Below are positions 11,845 through 24,269 of a stretch of 64,000 nt of DNA, in pieces. The DNA is from Sipunculus nudus (Eukaryota; Annelida; Sipuncula; Golfingiida; Sipunculidae), in contig CM049308.1 of assembly GCA_026874595.1 (NCBI GenBank), forward strand, positions 97,080,624-97,144,623, read 5' to 3'. The first letter of the stretch is position 1. Each line of letters begins with the position of its first letter. The notes beneath the pieces were generated by a model that was not told the origin of the DNA, did no database searches, and was given only the letters and a program-made list of their open reading frames with translations. A program made the translations under genes and the position numbers.

Positions 11845-12844
11845 GAGAGTAAATTATAATGATACATGCTATACAAATAATTTTAAATAATATAATTATA
11901 AATTTTACAATTTCTTGCTATAAAGTTTACGTTTAAGTGGGATTTTAAGTGATACAATAATGTTACTACAGTTTTACCTTATTTTTTGTGCCTTATGATA
12001 TACTAATATACGGTGAAAACGCGTTTATTGCATATTTTACACATTAAAAAAAACTTGATCTGAACCAAAGTTGCTTGTTAAAAAAGACATTGATGCGCCA
12101 AAGAGAACAACTATGAATCGATCGTCTTGTACTCTTTGAATATACACACCGAATGTATCGTTAATGAAATCCCAAAGTTGTTATCATTCTGTTAATGTCT
12201 TTAAACACATGAAACAGTCACATTACAAAATACCTAAGTGAACCTTTGCCACAAAAGTGACACATGCATGAACTATCTGCCTAGTAAATCTAACATTCCG
12301 TAATATGCAGTAACTGTAGAGTATAAGAAAATACGCGACACGAAGGAATGTTTCGAGCGACTGTCCATGCATACAGGGATTTAGCATGTCATTCTGATCT
12401 CCTCAAGATCAAGGGTTCTATTTTTTGTTGAAAAGTATAGCGTTTGTGACGGCTCCTTTCCACATACATATTGGTGTTACTGAGCTCTGCAAATTAACCA
12501 ACACATCTTCTTGAAACCCTATTTTCAAAAAGAGTGCCATCAGGTATATGTATATGTGTGTCACTGAGGAGATTGTTAACCAGGCGGATTTTCAATTGGC
12601 CTAGACGATATTGCAATTGTGATTTTGCCTAGGCGACATGGCGATTGTGATCTTGTCTAGACAGATTTTAAACTCGTCTAGACGAGACTGCAACCGCAAA
12701 ATCGTCTAGTCGAGATTAAAATCCACCATTGCAAGTTAAAAATTGGCCAAGGCGACATTGAAATAGTGGTCTGATGGTATTTTCTGATGTATTGGGCATT
12801 GTAGATTACATATGAATGATGTTTTCACTCATATATTTTATAAG
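11845..12844. other. Intergenic, no gene seen
   Basis: AT-rich sequence without coding frames. About 12,590-12,770 holds a cluster of GTCTAGAC/CCTAGGCGA motifs, including a perfect 14-bp palindrome CTCGTCTAGACGAG at 12,673-12,686. This is perhaps a small relic element. Confidence 0.5.
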
Positions 12845-13990
12845 AATATCAAATGTAAGTCAACTGAGCTATAGTGATCGGTCAGCGTCCGTCGTCCGTT
12901 CGTCCTCTGTCTGTCTGTTAGACGTTTTAACACCGTTGGACCTAGAAACCTGTAACTGAATACCCTGGGAGGGAAATACAAAATCTCCTTGGAAAACTTG
13001 AAATTAGGTCACTGTGACCTTTATCCTCTGACTTATGGGGCTTGTAAGTACCCCCCCCCCAGATACTAAAGCTCATGTATCTTGATAATTAATGCATGGA
13101 TTGCCCTGAATCCTGCCTTGAGAAAATGACCATGACAAGGTTTGTTAGTTCCAGAAAACTGGTGGCGGCACTTTCATTTTTCTAATTTTTACGATATTTT
13201 TTTTCTGTTTTTGAGACTGTTAATGACAGCAGTTATGTCAGTTTCTTGACGGTGGTTTCATCTAGTGTCCCAAAACCTGGTGTGTTTATTGATTATGAAT
13301 GGTTTCTTCAGTTCCTGACGACTGGTGGGGCCACCTGTATTTTTTTTCTTTTTTTAATGAGTGTGAACCCTGGATGAATCCTTACGGGAGGTCTCAGTGT
13401 GAACCCCTGGATGAATCCTTTGTATAATAGCCATTTTTAGTGTGAACTTTTGTTTGAGATTGTCGGCAGACCACCTTAGTCATGGATGAATCCTAGGAAT
13501 GATAGTCATTTTCGGTATGAACTCATGGTTGTTATTTTAGGTAGACCTCAGTATGGACCCATGGATTAATCCTTGGAATAACTCATTTCCGGAGTTGTTT
13601 TTATTGATTTTTTGGTCATGAGGTCAAAGGTCAAGGTCACAGGACTTACTTATTTAGAAAGATTGTGGATGTATTTTAAGCAAAACTTTTCATCCCAAAC
13701 CTTCTATCTAGCAAATATTGGTGACCTTCCAATAGAAGATCAACCTGATTGATTTTGTGGTCATGAGGACAAAGGTCAAGATCACAGGAGTCATCTATCC
13801 ACATATTTGTTTCCAGATGAAAACTCCAGGTTGGATTGGCATATTTGTTTCAAACTTGATTAATATAAGACCCATCATTAAAGTAAGAACCATTTGATTT
13901 TGGGGCATGAGGTTAAACTTTGGCCATCTGACCACACATTTGTTTCCAAATTAAAGCTCCAGTTTGGAATAACAAAATTGAAAATTTTGA
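12845..13990 (+). mobile_element. Dispersed AGGTCA-rich element, copy 1
   Basis: Non-coding interspersed repeat sharing ordered landmarks with 54,030-55,610: AAGTCAACTGAG near the start, GAAATTAGGTCACTG, GTCCCAAAACCTGGTG, and GAGGTCAAAGGTCAAGGTCA at 13,620-13,639. Its latter part resembles the inside of the Helitron-like elements at 57-64 kb. No transposase or terminal repeats are seen, so the class is uncertain. Confidence 0.6.
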
Positions 13991-14204
13991 TTATTTTTAA
14001 CGCCCTCTTATTTCAGTTAATAAATTCAATGTGTATTATTATACTTTGATCAACTTATCTCCACTTTCTTCCTTTTTTATAATTCACATGCATATCACAG
14101 TCAGTTCAGATACTGATACAAATATGTAATCATCTGAGGCTAACTGTTGCCACATTTCAATATTATATGAGTAAGTGAAGTAGATATATGATACCTTAAT
14201 GTAG

Positions 14205-14700
14205 ACTAGCTGGTGTTGTCACTCTTGACACAAGCTTTCGGGGGTGCAGCCACCTTCTTCAGGTGTAAATGAAGCCTGGTAGTAGTTTCCTGGTGGGTGT
14301 TACTGGCTTACAGGATTTGTTCTCTATGGTTTTGTAATGCCTATTGTTCTTGTAGTCCATGTGTGTTGGGATCAGAGGATTACTTCTTGGTGTCTGAGCA
14401 GAACTTCTTAATCTTGTACGGTCAATCAGTGCACATTGTGTTTATATTACAGAATGTGCAAGTGTAAACATTAAGAAAAGTAAACTTTGTACAAGCATTT
14501 TGAATCTAGTGGCCTAATTTTTAATATTTGGCGAGGAACCCATTGTCTCTGTTTAGTCCTTCATGAATGCAGTTGAATTTTTCAATGAATTTCAGCTCCC
14601 AAATTCTTCTAAAGTGGGTGTCTGGGAGGTGTCCCTTTAAGACACATATTTTATGTCGGAAGCTGTGTGTCCATCCTTTGAAAAATGGTTTCCGATTATA
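14205..14700 (-). mobile_element. Penelope-like/GIY-YIG retroelement, 3' fragment
   Basis: On the minus strand, about 14,690 to 14,530 reads as a short open stretch (ICVLKGHLPDTHFRRIWELK, then IEKFNCIHEGLN) ending in a stop. The spacing of the R-x-W-E and GLN motifs recalls the end of the GIY-YIG domain of Penelope-like elements. Downstream is the non-coding tail CCTGAAGAAGGTGGCTGCAC. Only the C-terminal end survives. The family call rests on these short motifs. Confidence 0.5.
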
Positions 14701-15075
14701 TTAATATTATAGGTTTTTATAAAAATATTCTCATAATCAATTTCAGCTGAGCACCGTGACCCACAGATCCTTTGTTTTTACAGTAAATTTTTCACTAAAT
14801 TTAATGAAAAAAAATGATAGTAATGTTGTACCAGCGGCTGCATAAATACTGAAACATTTTAAACAGTAATATAAATAAACAATAAATTCATCACTGATAT
14901 ACAGTATATCAGATTTGCTTTGCTTTTTTTAGTTGCATATTACAGATGACCTGTCTATAATTATATCACGGATATGTGAATAAATATATTACATGATTGT
15001 TGTTCTCAAATTGCTATATGTTAAATTAAATTATAGATAATGATGCAAGATAATTCAGAGGTCAAGATCTTTACT
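14701..15075. other. AT-rich spacer, no gene seen
   Basis: AT-rich sequence between two retroelement fragments, without a convincing reading frame. Confidence 0.5.
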
Positions 15076-15079
15076 AAAG

Positions 15080-16662
15080 CGATCCTTGACAAAATAAACC
15101 ATGCCGTTCGAAGTTCCATACCAGCGAACCAGTGGAAAAACACGAGGTCAGTAATAAACTGGTTCAGATCCACAAAGTTAAATCAAAACATACATTCATG
15201 GTTTTCGAGACAGTAAATTTCTACCCATCAATATTCCACCACTTGCTGGCAACAGCGTTAGAGTGGGCGGGAACCTACACCAATATTCCCGATCTTGATC
15301 TCCAAATTATCATGCACTCTCGTTATTCCCTCCTATTTGACAACGGCACCCCCTGGCGAAAAAAAAACACCAAAAAAACAAAAAAAACCTGAAAACGGAC
15401 AAAGCACGTTCAATGTAACCATGGGAAGTTACGACGGGGCTGAAGTGTGCGACCTGGTCGGCTTATACGCCCTGAACTATACAGGAAAAGAGTTCTCCAA
15501 TATGAATGTCGGCCTATACAGAGACGACGGGCTTGCGGCCCTGAAATCAGTATCAGACCCAGAAGCATTGAGAATCAGAAAAAAAAAACTCACTGAAATT
15601 TTCAACACCATGGGCTTACATAATCAAAGCAGAAACAAACATGACATCCGTTAACTACCTAGATGTCTCACCGGACCTCCAGTCTGGAAAATTCAGCCCC
15701 TACAGGAAGCCAGATGACCCTCCTATGTTTATAAACACAAAATCAGACCCCCCCCCCCCCCCCGCCCGGCCTTTATTCGAAACATCCCTGCAGCCGTTAA
15801 CAAACGCCTGTCCGAACTTTCCTAAGACGAGAACATCTTCAAACATGCATCAAAAGAATACGAACAAGCACTCAAAATAGTGGATACAAGGCAAAGCTCA
15901 GTTACACCGCCTAACCAAAAAACAGCGCAAAAATCGACCCAGAAACACCATTTGGTTTAGCCCTCCGTTTAGTACGATCGTCAACACACACGTAGGGAAA
16001 ATATTTTTGAAACTTGTGGCCAAACAGTTTCCAAAAAATCACATATTGAACAAAATATTCAATAAAAACAACCTGAAAATAAGTTACAGCTGCATGAAAA
16101 TCCAAATACAATAATCCAAAATCAAAACACAAGGATACTCTCCGAAAGGCAACAAAGAGAACCCACCAAAGGCTATGCAACTACCGCGACAAATCTGATT
16201 GCCCTCTCAATGGGAAATGCCTAACTTCTTCCATTGTGTACCAAGCGAACGTGCACACCAACGGTGCAGTTAATACGTACATTGGCATGCCAGGAGGCCC
16301 CTTTAAACAAAGGTTCTACTACCACAACAAATCATTCAAGCACATATCTCCCTCAAACGAAACAGAACTCGCAAAAAATATGTGGTCCCTGAAAGACAAG
16401 CACAAAATTTCACCATCACCTGGTCTATAATCCATCAATCCAACACAGCTATGACCTCTTCAAACCAGTGCAACTTGTGTTTGGCCGAGAAACTGGCAGT
16501 CCTAAGCTCGAGACGAAAGCACTTGCTGAACAAACGCTCCCAAATGTCGCCATGGAGCAAGGGCACCCAACCGTGCGAAAAAGAAACGATAAAAACCGAC
16601 ATCGTGGAAGTTGAACGTCAGTCATCTGATGAGCCGATGAGGCGAAACAGGCGGTAGTGACT
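15080..16662 (+). mobile_element. Penelope-like retroelement with RT, GIY-YIG and hammerhead, degenerate
   Basis: Reading frames run in order through an RT and into a GIY-YIG nuclease. FETVNFYPSI (about 15,200) is an RT palm motif. NVTMGSYDGAEV and GLYRDDGLA (about 15,510-15,540) contain the catalytic DD. SPYRKPDDPPMFIN follows. After several frame breaks, CPLNGKCL leads to TYIGMPGGPFKQRFYYHNKS (about 16,270), the Y-I-G signature. NLCLAEKLAVL and LLNKRSQM end the ORF. A hammerhead ribozyme lies just beyond, as Penelope-like elements are known to carry. Homopolymer A runs near 15,360, a 14-C run at 15,750 and in-frame stops make it a pseudogene. The 5' boundary is not defined. Confidence 0.75.
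16620..16662 (+). ncRNA. Hammerhead ribozyme (type I)
   Basis: Conserved box CTGATGA is at 16,626-16,632. Stem II is GCC/GGC with loop GATGA (16,633-16,643). GAAA is at 16,644-16,647. A minimal stem III is C16648 with G16654 around a five-base loop. The cleavage triplet is GTA, with cutting expected after A16656. Stem I is AGTCAT (16,620-16,625) with GTGACT (16,657-16,662): six pairs including one G.T wobble. All invariant core positions are present. Its place just 3' of a GIY-YIG ORF matches the hammerheads described in Penelope-like elements. Confidence 0.85.
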
Positions 16663-16760
16663 TAGATCTATCACTTACCTTCATATACCATGTTCTGTTA
16701 CTTAACACAGAGCGCCCTGTGACCGTGGAGGAAAGACTGCATTCTCGCAGATCTTTTCTA

Positions 16761-16770
16761 CATACATACA

Positions 16771-16802
<32 letters not shown>
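16761..16802. repeat. CATA microsatellite
   Basis: About ten CATA units. They immediately precede the TA target site of the pogo-like element. Confidence 0.95.
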
Positions 16803-17856
16803 CAGTCAAGCCCGCTTATTGTCATGTCGGTGGTGCATGCATAAATTATGATTATAACCGGGATGTGACATTGATGTCCTTTTGTGTCATAGAAGAAGCG
16901 TTATGTCTCAAATTATATAAAATAAATCGTCATCAAAAAGGAAACAGAATCGTTTTTGGATATTTTTAATGCACAACGGCATATCAAATTACATTTATGC
17001 GCACCTGACAATTTATTACCTGTAAGCTTTGTGCCGCATGCCGTTATAACTGACAAAAATCCGACTTGCCAAAAGAAAAAAAAAAACGTAGCGTCTGGGT
17101 CATGAGGTCAAATGTCTGGAAATATGCGGACATATAACGTTATTCGTAGGCAAACTATTTTACTTAATAATTATTTCCCCGACTATTGCGGATATCTTAT
17201 AAATGACTCAAACTTCCATGATCGTCTTTATGATACGACTGTTCGGGGAGCGGGCATCGTCATGCCATTGTGACAATGTCAACTTTCTAATGTTTCGCCA
17301 CGATTGAGGTTTTGGACCGAGTATCTCCTCTAGTGCTCACAAAACATCCAGCTTTTTGTGGACCCTTATAGCAGATTTCCAGTCGTAAGCAACGTTTAAA
17401 GCTCGTGCTTCATATCATCTCAGCGAAACGTCACCGAGGTGTAAACCAAGGCCTTACAAAGGACAGGAGTTCATTATGTATGACATATGATCTCAAACAT
17501 CGCCTTTGTTAACGTACGAAGAAATGCAATGATCTGGATTACCGTGGTATCTCAAGACATTAATTAGCTAAGTGACGGGGAGTGACCTGCATGCATCACT
17601 GCACTTGCCTGCCGCACACAGGTGGGAGATGTGATCGTTTGATACGCCTGACCGATTACAGGCTCTTGGCCTCGTTTAGCGCCGTGTCGACATCTGATAT
17701 GATATTTACTGCAATCTGGTATCACTGCCAAGGGTTCTAAGCATGACAATAAACGGGATCATGACAGTACTCCATGATATTAAACAGTCAGATTTACCAT
17801 TGTGACAATAAACTGGATTTTCTAATAACCGATATGACACAAAGTGGGCTCGACTG
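16803..17856. mobile_element. Tc1/mariner (pogo/Tigger-like) element, non-autonomous
   Basis: The ends are inverted repeats: CAGTCAAGCCCGCTTATTGT at the left, and the reverse complement of the right end begins CAGTCGAGCCCACTTTGTGT. Similarity continues to about 30 bp. A TA duplication flanks both ends (16,801-16,802 and 17,857-17,858). The termini resemble those of pogo/Tigger elements. The 1,054-bp interior has no transposase frame. Confidence 0.75.
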
Positions 17857-17859
17857 TAG

Positions 17860-17864
<5 letters not shown>

Positions 17865-17921
<57 letters not shown>

Positions 17922-17922
17922 A
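17865..17922. repeat. TA/TG compound microsatellite
   Basis: A TA run followed by a TG run, next to the right TA target of the pogo-like element. Confidence 0.95.
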
Positions 17923-17994
17923 ACAGTCCAATGGGTACGTGGAAATAATGGGACGTTCTCTCTCCACACACTCACATTATACACGAACACGAAG

Positions 17995-18960
17995 TAATTG
18001 AGCGCAGTGACGTGTAACTGAAGAACAAGAACAGACGTATACGGCGCAGTGACGTGTTTACTGAAAAACAAGAACAGACGTATACGGCGCAGTGACGCGT
18101 TTATTGCAGAACAAGAAAAGACGTTAGCGGCGTGTTGCCGAGACGAGGTTCTTTTGGGGAGTGGCGCGATTCTGAAAACGATGCCCGTCGTTCAGCGCCA
18201 TATGGGCAAATGTGATCTATGTAACTACACAGACTTGAAAAGAAACGCAATATTAAGGAAACGATGTACAATGCAAATAAATACGAAACCTGACTCATTG
18301 AAATGAATTACTTATAAGAGAAACGTTATACAATGATATCGTTGCAAACAATATAGGAAACCGGATTGGACCAGTTAGTTGATACGAATAATGCATGACT
18401 TGAAGGTTTTAAAGTTATTCATTTGTATACATCAAACCATTGATATTTATATCCACCCATGAGAAGCTATAAAAATTATGGACGTTAAATATATATCGTG
18501 AAAGCGAAAAGAAACGCTCGACTGAAGAACAAGAAAAAACGTATACAGCGCAGTGACGTGTTAACTGAAGAACAAGAACAGACTTATACGGCGCAGTGAC
18601 GTGTTTACTGAATAACAAGAACAGACTTATACGGCGCAGTGACGTGTTTACTGAATAACAAGAACAGACGTACACGGCGCAGTGACGTGTTTACTTAAGA
18701 ACAAGAACAGACGTATATGGCGCAGTGACGTTTTCACTGAAAACACAAGAACAGACGTATACGGCGCAGTTAGTGTTTACTGAAGAAAAAGAACAGACGT
18801 ATATGGCGTAGTGACGTGTTTACTGAAGAACAAGAACAGACGTATTCGGCGCAGTGACGTTTTTACTGAAAACACAAGAACAGACGTATACGGCGCAGTG
18901 ACGTTTTTACTGGAGAACAAGAAAAGACGTATACGCGTGTTGCCGAGACGAGATTGTGTG
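17995..18960 (+). repeat. 43-bp minisatellite in two blocks
   Basis: CAGTGACGTGTTTACTGAAG, AACAAGAACAGACG and TATACGGCG form a 43-bp unit (CAGTGAC at 18,551 and 18,594). Blocks lie at 17,995-18,130 and 18,530-18,960. Between them is unique sequence whose start (CCGAGACGAG, then GGAGTGGCGCG) recurs at 18,942, so a larger segment was duplicated. Nearly every unit holds TGACGT, a CRE-type half-site. The length and sequence are unrelated to the WD40 intron array despite the equal period. Confidence 0.9.
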
Positions 18961-18964
18961 GCGG

Positions 18965-20115
18965 AGTGGCGCGGTTCTGAAATCGATATGCCTACATTAC
19001 AAGACTCTTCAATATTTATAAAAATGTCTCTTTGATATGTTGATATTTATTTATATATATGTTTTGTTTAGATATCGTTAGGATGTTGATGTTCATTCTT
19101 TTGTAAAATTTCTTAATCATGTGAAAAATATGGAGCGCAAAGTGACGGACAAGAAAAATAAGTTACACTTACATGATGAAAAACGAGGTAAATTATTGCC
19201 TCTGTTCAACTTTGAGGGTCTGTTGGTGATGAGATGATTTGAGATGAACTTATTCTTATCCGTCTGATAAAAAAAGGTCGTTCAGCGCCACATGGCCAAT
19301 GCCAGGTGCAGTGACGTCGTGCATGTAAATAAGGTGAGTGATCGGTTAGGGCAGGTTACTGTGCTAATGACCACGTGATCCTATTTGTTTACATGACCGA
19401 GGGTAAGGTGAAGGAGAGAAGTATATGGTTTAGCCTGCTCTGATTGGCTCTTTAAAAACTATTGTTTGATTTTTATGTATGCATGTATTTAGCATAATCT
19501 CAAACAAAATTGATTGTATCAGTCAAATATTTTTAAAGATGTGGCCAATAAAAAAAAATGTTGTCCATATGGTTGTTTGGGACTGCATATGGAGGGTTAA
19601 TTTTGGCTTCACTGCATTCGGACCAGGATTGTGAGAAAATGAGATAAACAAGCTCTAATTTTCTTGGTCTGGTTTGACTGAAGAAACAACAAATTCTCAG
19701 GTAAAAACAATTAATATCAGAATTGTTTTTGATAGAAATAGGGTTTTGGAAATCTTATATAGGGAAAATGAATACAGCCACGTGTTCGTCACAATATATT
19801 TATGTGGTGCCCCCTGTCGAACATCTTAAACAGTAAATGGGTTATTGTTAAAGATATACTTATATGGTGCCCCCTTTCGGACGTCACAGTCACTACATAG
19901 GTGATCTGAAATTATTGGAGTACATGAGTGAAATGGCGTATTAATGTAACGCCGTTGCTAGGATAACCTTGGTAACTGTTATATATACCCATACGGATTA
20001 TTCCTGGTGAAAAAACACCAGAGTATAAGTGACGGTAAGGAGGCTGAGTTTTTTTCTCCAAAAAAACAGTTAATGTCGATTTATAAATATTTGTACTTCT
20101 ACTGATTTGACGATA
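18965..20115. other. Intergenic, no gene seen
   Basis: No coding frame is convincing. TCGTTCAGCGCCA at about 19,274 echoes the spacer of the preceding array at 18,187. A short direct repeat with GTGGTGCCCCCT occurs near 19,803 and 19,864. Confidence 0.5.
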
Positions 20116-20119
20116 TACC

Positions 20120-20697
20120 AACTGATGAGTATATCTGATCTTGTGCGGCCATGACGGTATACGGACTGATGACTATATCTGATCTTGTGCGGCCATGACG
20201 GTATACGGACTGATGACTATATCTGATCTTGTGCGGCCATGGCGGTATACGGACTGATGACTATATCTGATCTTGTGCGGCCATGGCGGTATACGGACTG
20301 ATGACTATATCTGATCTTGTGCGGCCATGACGGTATACGGACTGATGACTATATCTGATCTTGTGCGGCCATGACGGTATACGGACTGATGACTATATCT
20401 GATCTTGTGCGGCCTTGACGGTATACGGACTGATGACTATATCTGATCTTGTGCGGCCATGACGGTATACAGACTGATGACTATATCTGATCTTGTGCGG
20501 CCATGACGGTATACGGACTGATGACTATATCTGATCTTGTGCGGCTATGACGGTATACAGACTGATGACTATATCTGATCTTGTGCGGCCATGACGGTAT
20601 ACCGACTGATGACTATATTTGATTTCTGGCGGCCATGACGATATACGGACTGATGACTATATCTGATCTCGTACGGCCATAACGGTATACTGACTGA
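20120..20697 (+). repeat. 44-bp minisatellite (about 13 units)
   Basis: GACTGATGACTATATCTGAT, CTTGTGCGGCC and ATGACGGTATACG form a 44-bp unit repeated with very few changes until the last two copies. Confidence 0.95.
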
Positions 20698-20789
20698 TGA
20701 CTGAGGGAATCCAAATAAAAACGTAAAGACCCATGGGCCCCTAGTTTTTTTTCAAATAATGCAATCAGTAAGGCAGGGCAGAATGCTGT

Positions 20790-23700
20790 CCTCCTGGTTT
20801 TACATTGTGCCCTGGAGACCACGTGGCACGTGATAAAATAAACATGAGCCCTGGTGGCGTGTGATAGAATAAACAGTAAGACCAAGTGGAGTATGATTGA
20901 AGAAAAGACGAACCCGTATAGCGTGTGATAAAAAAACTATGAGCCCTTGTGGCGTGTGTTTGAATAAACATTGAGAGCAAGTCGAATATGAAAAAATAAT
21001 CGGTGAGATGTTAAATTAATACGTGTGATAAAATAAACAGTGAGCTTACGTGGCCTTTGATAAATAAACGGTGAGCCATGGCGGCGTGTGATATATAAAC
21101 AGTGAGACCAAGTGGCGCGTGATATAATAAACAATGAGCCCAGGTGACGTTTGTTAGAATAAACAGTTTGATATAGAATAAACAGTGAGACCAAGTGGCG
21201 CGTGATATAATAAACAATGAGCCCAGGTGACGTTTGTTAGAATAAACAGTTTGATATAAAATAAACAGTGAGACCAAGTGGCGTGTGATAGAAGAAAAGG
21301 CGAGCCCTGAGAGCGTGTGATAAAGTAAACGGTGAGCCCTGGCAGCTTGTGATAAAATAAATGGCGAACTATGGTTGCATGAGATAAAATAAACGGTTAG
21401 CCCTGGCGGTGTGTGATAAAATAAAATGACGAGCCCTAGTGGTCTGTGATAAAATTAACGATGGCTTGTGAAGAAATAAACGGTTAGCCCTGGGAGCCTG
21501 TGATACAAAAAAAAACCGCCCTGGTGGCCTGTGATAAATTGAACAGTGAGCCTGGTGGTCTGTGATAAAATAAACGGTGAGCCCTGGCAGCTTGTGATAA
21601 ATAAATGGTGAACTATGGTTGCATGTGATAATATTAACGGTTAGCCCTGGCGGTGTGTGATAAAATAAAATGACGAACCCTAGTGGTCTGTGATAAAATT
21701 AACGATGGCTTGTGATGAAATAAACGGTTAGCCCTAGGAGCCTGTGATACAAAAAAAAAACCGCCCTGGTGGCCTGTGATAAATTGAACAGTGAGCCTGG
21801 TGGTCTGTGATAAAATAAACGGTGAGCCCTTGAGGCGTGTGATGAAATAAATAGTGGGACCAATTGGCATGTGATCAAATAAACAGTGAGTCCAAGTGGG
21901 GTGTTATAGAATATACGAGTAGCCCTGAAGTCTTGTAATAAAATAAACAGTGAGCCCTGGCAGGTGTGTGAAAAAATAAACAGTGAGTCCAAGTGGGGTG
22001 TTATAGAATATACGAGTAGCCCTGAAGTCTTGTAATAAAATAAACAGTGAGCCCTGGCAGGTGTGTGAAAAAATAAACAGTGAGTCCAAGTGGGGTGTTA
22101 TAGAATATACGAGTAGCCCTGAAGTCTTGTAATAAAATAAACAGTGAGCCCTGGCAGGTGTGTGAAAAAACAAACAGTGAGTCCAAGTGGGGTGTTATAG
22201 AATATACTAGTAGCCCTGAAGTCTTGTAATAAAATAAACAGTGAGCCCTGGCAGGTGTGTGAAAAAATAAACAGTGAGTCCAAGTGGGGTGTTATAGAAT
22301 ATACGAGTAGCCCTGAAGTCTAGTAATAAAATAAACAGTGAGCCCTGGCAGGTGTGTGAAAAAATAAACAGTGAGTCCAAGTGGGGTGTTATAGAATATA
22401 CGAGTAGCCCTGAAGTCTTTTAATAAAATAAACAGTGAGCTCTGGCAGGTGTGTGAAAAAATAAACAGTGAGTCCAAGTGGGGTGTTATAGAATATACGA
22501 GTAGCCCTGAAGTCTTGTAATAAATAAACAGTGAGCCCTGGCAGGTGTGTGAAAAAAATAAACAGTGAGTCCAAGTGGGGTGTTATAGAATATACGAGTA
22601 GCCCTGAAGTCTTGTAATAAAATAAACAGTGAGCCCTGGCAGGTGTGTGAAAAAATAAACAGTGAGTCCAAGTGGGGTGTTATAGAATATACGAGTAGCC
22701 CTGAAGTCTTGTAATAAAATAAACAGTGAGCCCTGGCAGGTGTGTGAAAAAATAAACAGTGAGTCCAAGTGGGGTGTTATAGAATATACGAGTAGCCCTG
22801 AAGTCTTGTAATAAAATAAACAGTGAGCCCTGGCAGGTGTGTGAAAAAATAAACAGTGAGTCCAAGTGGGGTGTTATAGAATATACGAGTAGCCCTGAAG
22901 TCTTGTAATAAAATAAACAGTGAGCCCTGGCAGGTGTGTAAAAAAATAAACAGTGAGTCCAAGTGGGGTGTTATAGAATATACGAGTAGCCCTGAAGTCT
23001 TGTAATAAAATAAACAGTGAGCCCTGGCAGGTGTGTGAAAAAATAAACAGTGAGTCCAAGTGGGGTGTTATAGAATATACGAGTAGCCCTGAAGTCTTGT
23101 AATAAAATAAACAGTGAGCCCTGGCAGGTGTGTGAAAAAATAAACAGTGAGTCCAAGTGGGGTGTTATAGAATATACGAGTAGCCCTGAAGTCTTGTAAT
23201 AAAATAAACAGTGAGCCCTGGCAGGTGTGTGAAAAAATAAACAGTGAGTCCAAGTGGGGTGTTATAGAATATACGAGTAGCCCTGAAGTCTTTTAATAAA
23301 ATAAACAGTGAGCTCTGGCAGGTGTGTGAAAAAATAAACAGTGAGTCCAAGTGGGGTGTTATAGAATATACGAGTAGCCCTGAAGTCTTGTAATAAAATA
23401 AACAGTGAGCCCTGGCAGGTGTGTGAAAAAAATAAACAGTGAGTCCAAGTGGGGTGTTATAGAATATACGAGTAGCCCTGAAGTCTTGTAATAAAATAAA
23501 CAGTGAGCCCTGGAAGGTGTGTGAAAAAATAAACAGTGAGTCCAAGTGGGGTGTTATAGAAGATACGAGTAGCCCTGAAGTCTTGTAATAAAATAAACAG
23601 TGAGCCCTGGTAGGTGTGTGAAAAAATAAACAGTGAGTCCAAGTGGGGTGTTATAGAATATACGAGTAGCCCTGAAGTCTTGTAATAAAATAAACAGTGA

Positions 23701-24265
23701 GCCGAGGTGGAGTGTGAAAAAATAAATAGTGAGTCCAAGTTTGGTGTGATAAAATAAACGATATGCCCTGATGGCGTTGGAGAGAATAAACAGTGAGACA
23801 AGGTACTTATTATTATTTAAATTCTGAGCACTGATGGTGTTTGATAAATTAAACGATGAGCTCTGGTGGTGTGTGATAGAATATGCGGCGAGCCCTGGGT
23901 GTGTGTGATTAAAGAATCGGCAACCCTGAGTGGATTGTGACAAAATAAACTGTGAGCCAAAGTGGCCTGTGATAAAAAAAACTGTGAGCCCTGGTGACCT
24001 ATGATAAAATAAAGGGTGAGTACAAGAGGCGTGTGATAATATAAACTGTGAGCCCTAGCGGCTTGCGATGAAATAAACAGTGAGCCCTAGTGGTCTGTGA
24101 TAAAATTAACGGTGAGCTCTAGAGGCGTGTGATAAAATTGTGCCGTGTAATACAATTAACAATGAGACTAATTGGCGTGTGATAGAATTTACGACTAGCC
24201 CGGGTGGCTTGTAATAAAATTAACAGTGAGCCCAAGTAGCCGGTGATAAAAACACTGAGAGCCCG
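20790..24265 (+). repeat. 32-bp minisatellite with 97-bp trimeric higher-order repeat
   Basis: The basic unit is about 32-33 bp, for example AGCCCTGGTGGCGTGTGATA with AAATAAACAGTG. From about 21,880 to 23,705 three diverged monomers form a 97-bp unit (markers GTCCAAGTGGGGTG, CCCTGAAGTCTTGT, CCCTGGCAGGTGTG), repeated about 18-19 times almost without change. Between 21,317 and 21,800 another block is repeated at about 243 bp. The staggered series of minus-strand frames here is an artefact of the period. The unit core is shared with the array at 10.5-11.8 kb. Confidence 0.95.
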
Positions 24266-24269
24266 TGTT

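Noticed and set aside
20120-20697. CTGATGA in every unit of the 44-bp array as tandem hammerheads
   Set aside because: No GAAA box or stem follows, so the core is incomplete.
21904-23943. Ladder of 61-129-codon minus-strand frames with near-identical sequence
   Set aside because: Frames are spaced exactly 97 bp and mirror the trimeric satellite; no start context or coding signal.
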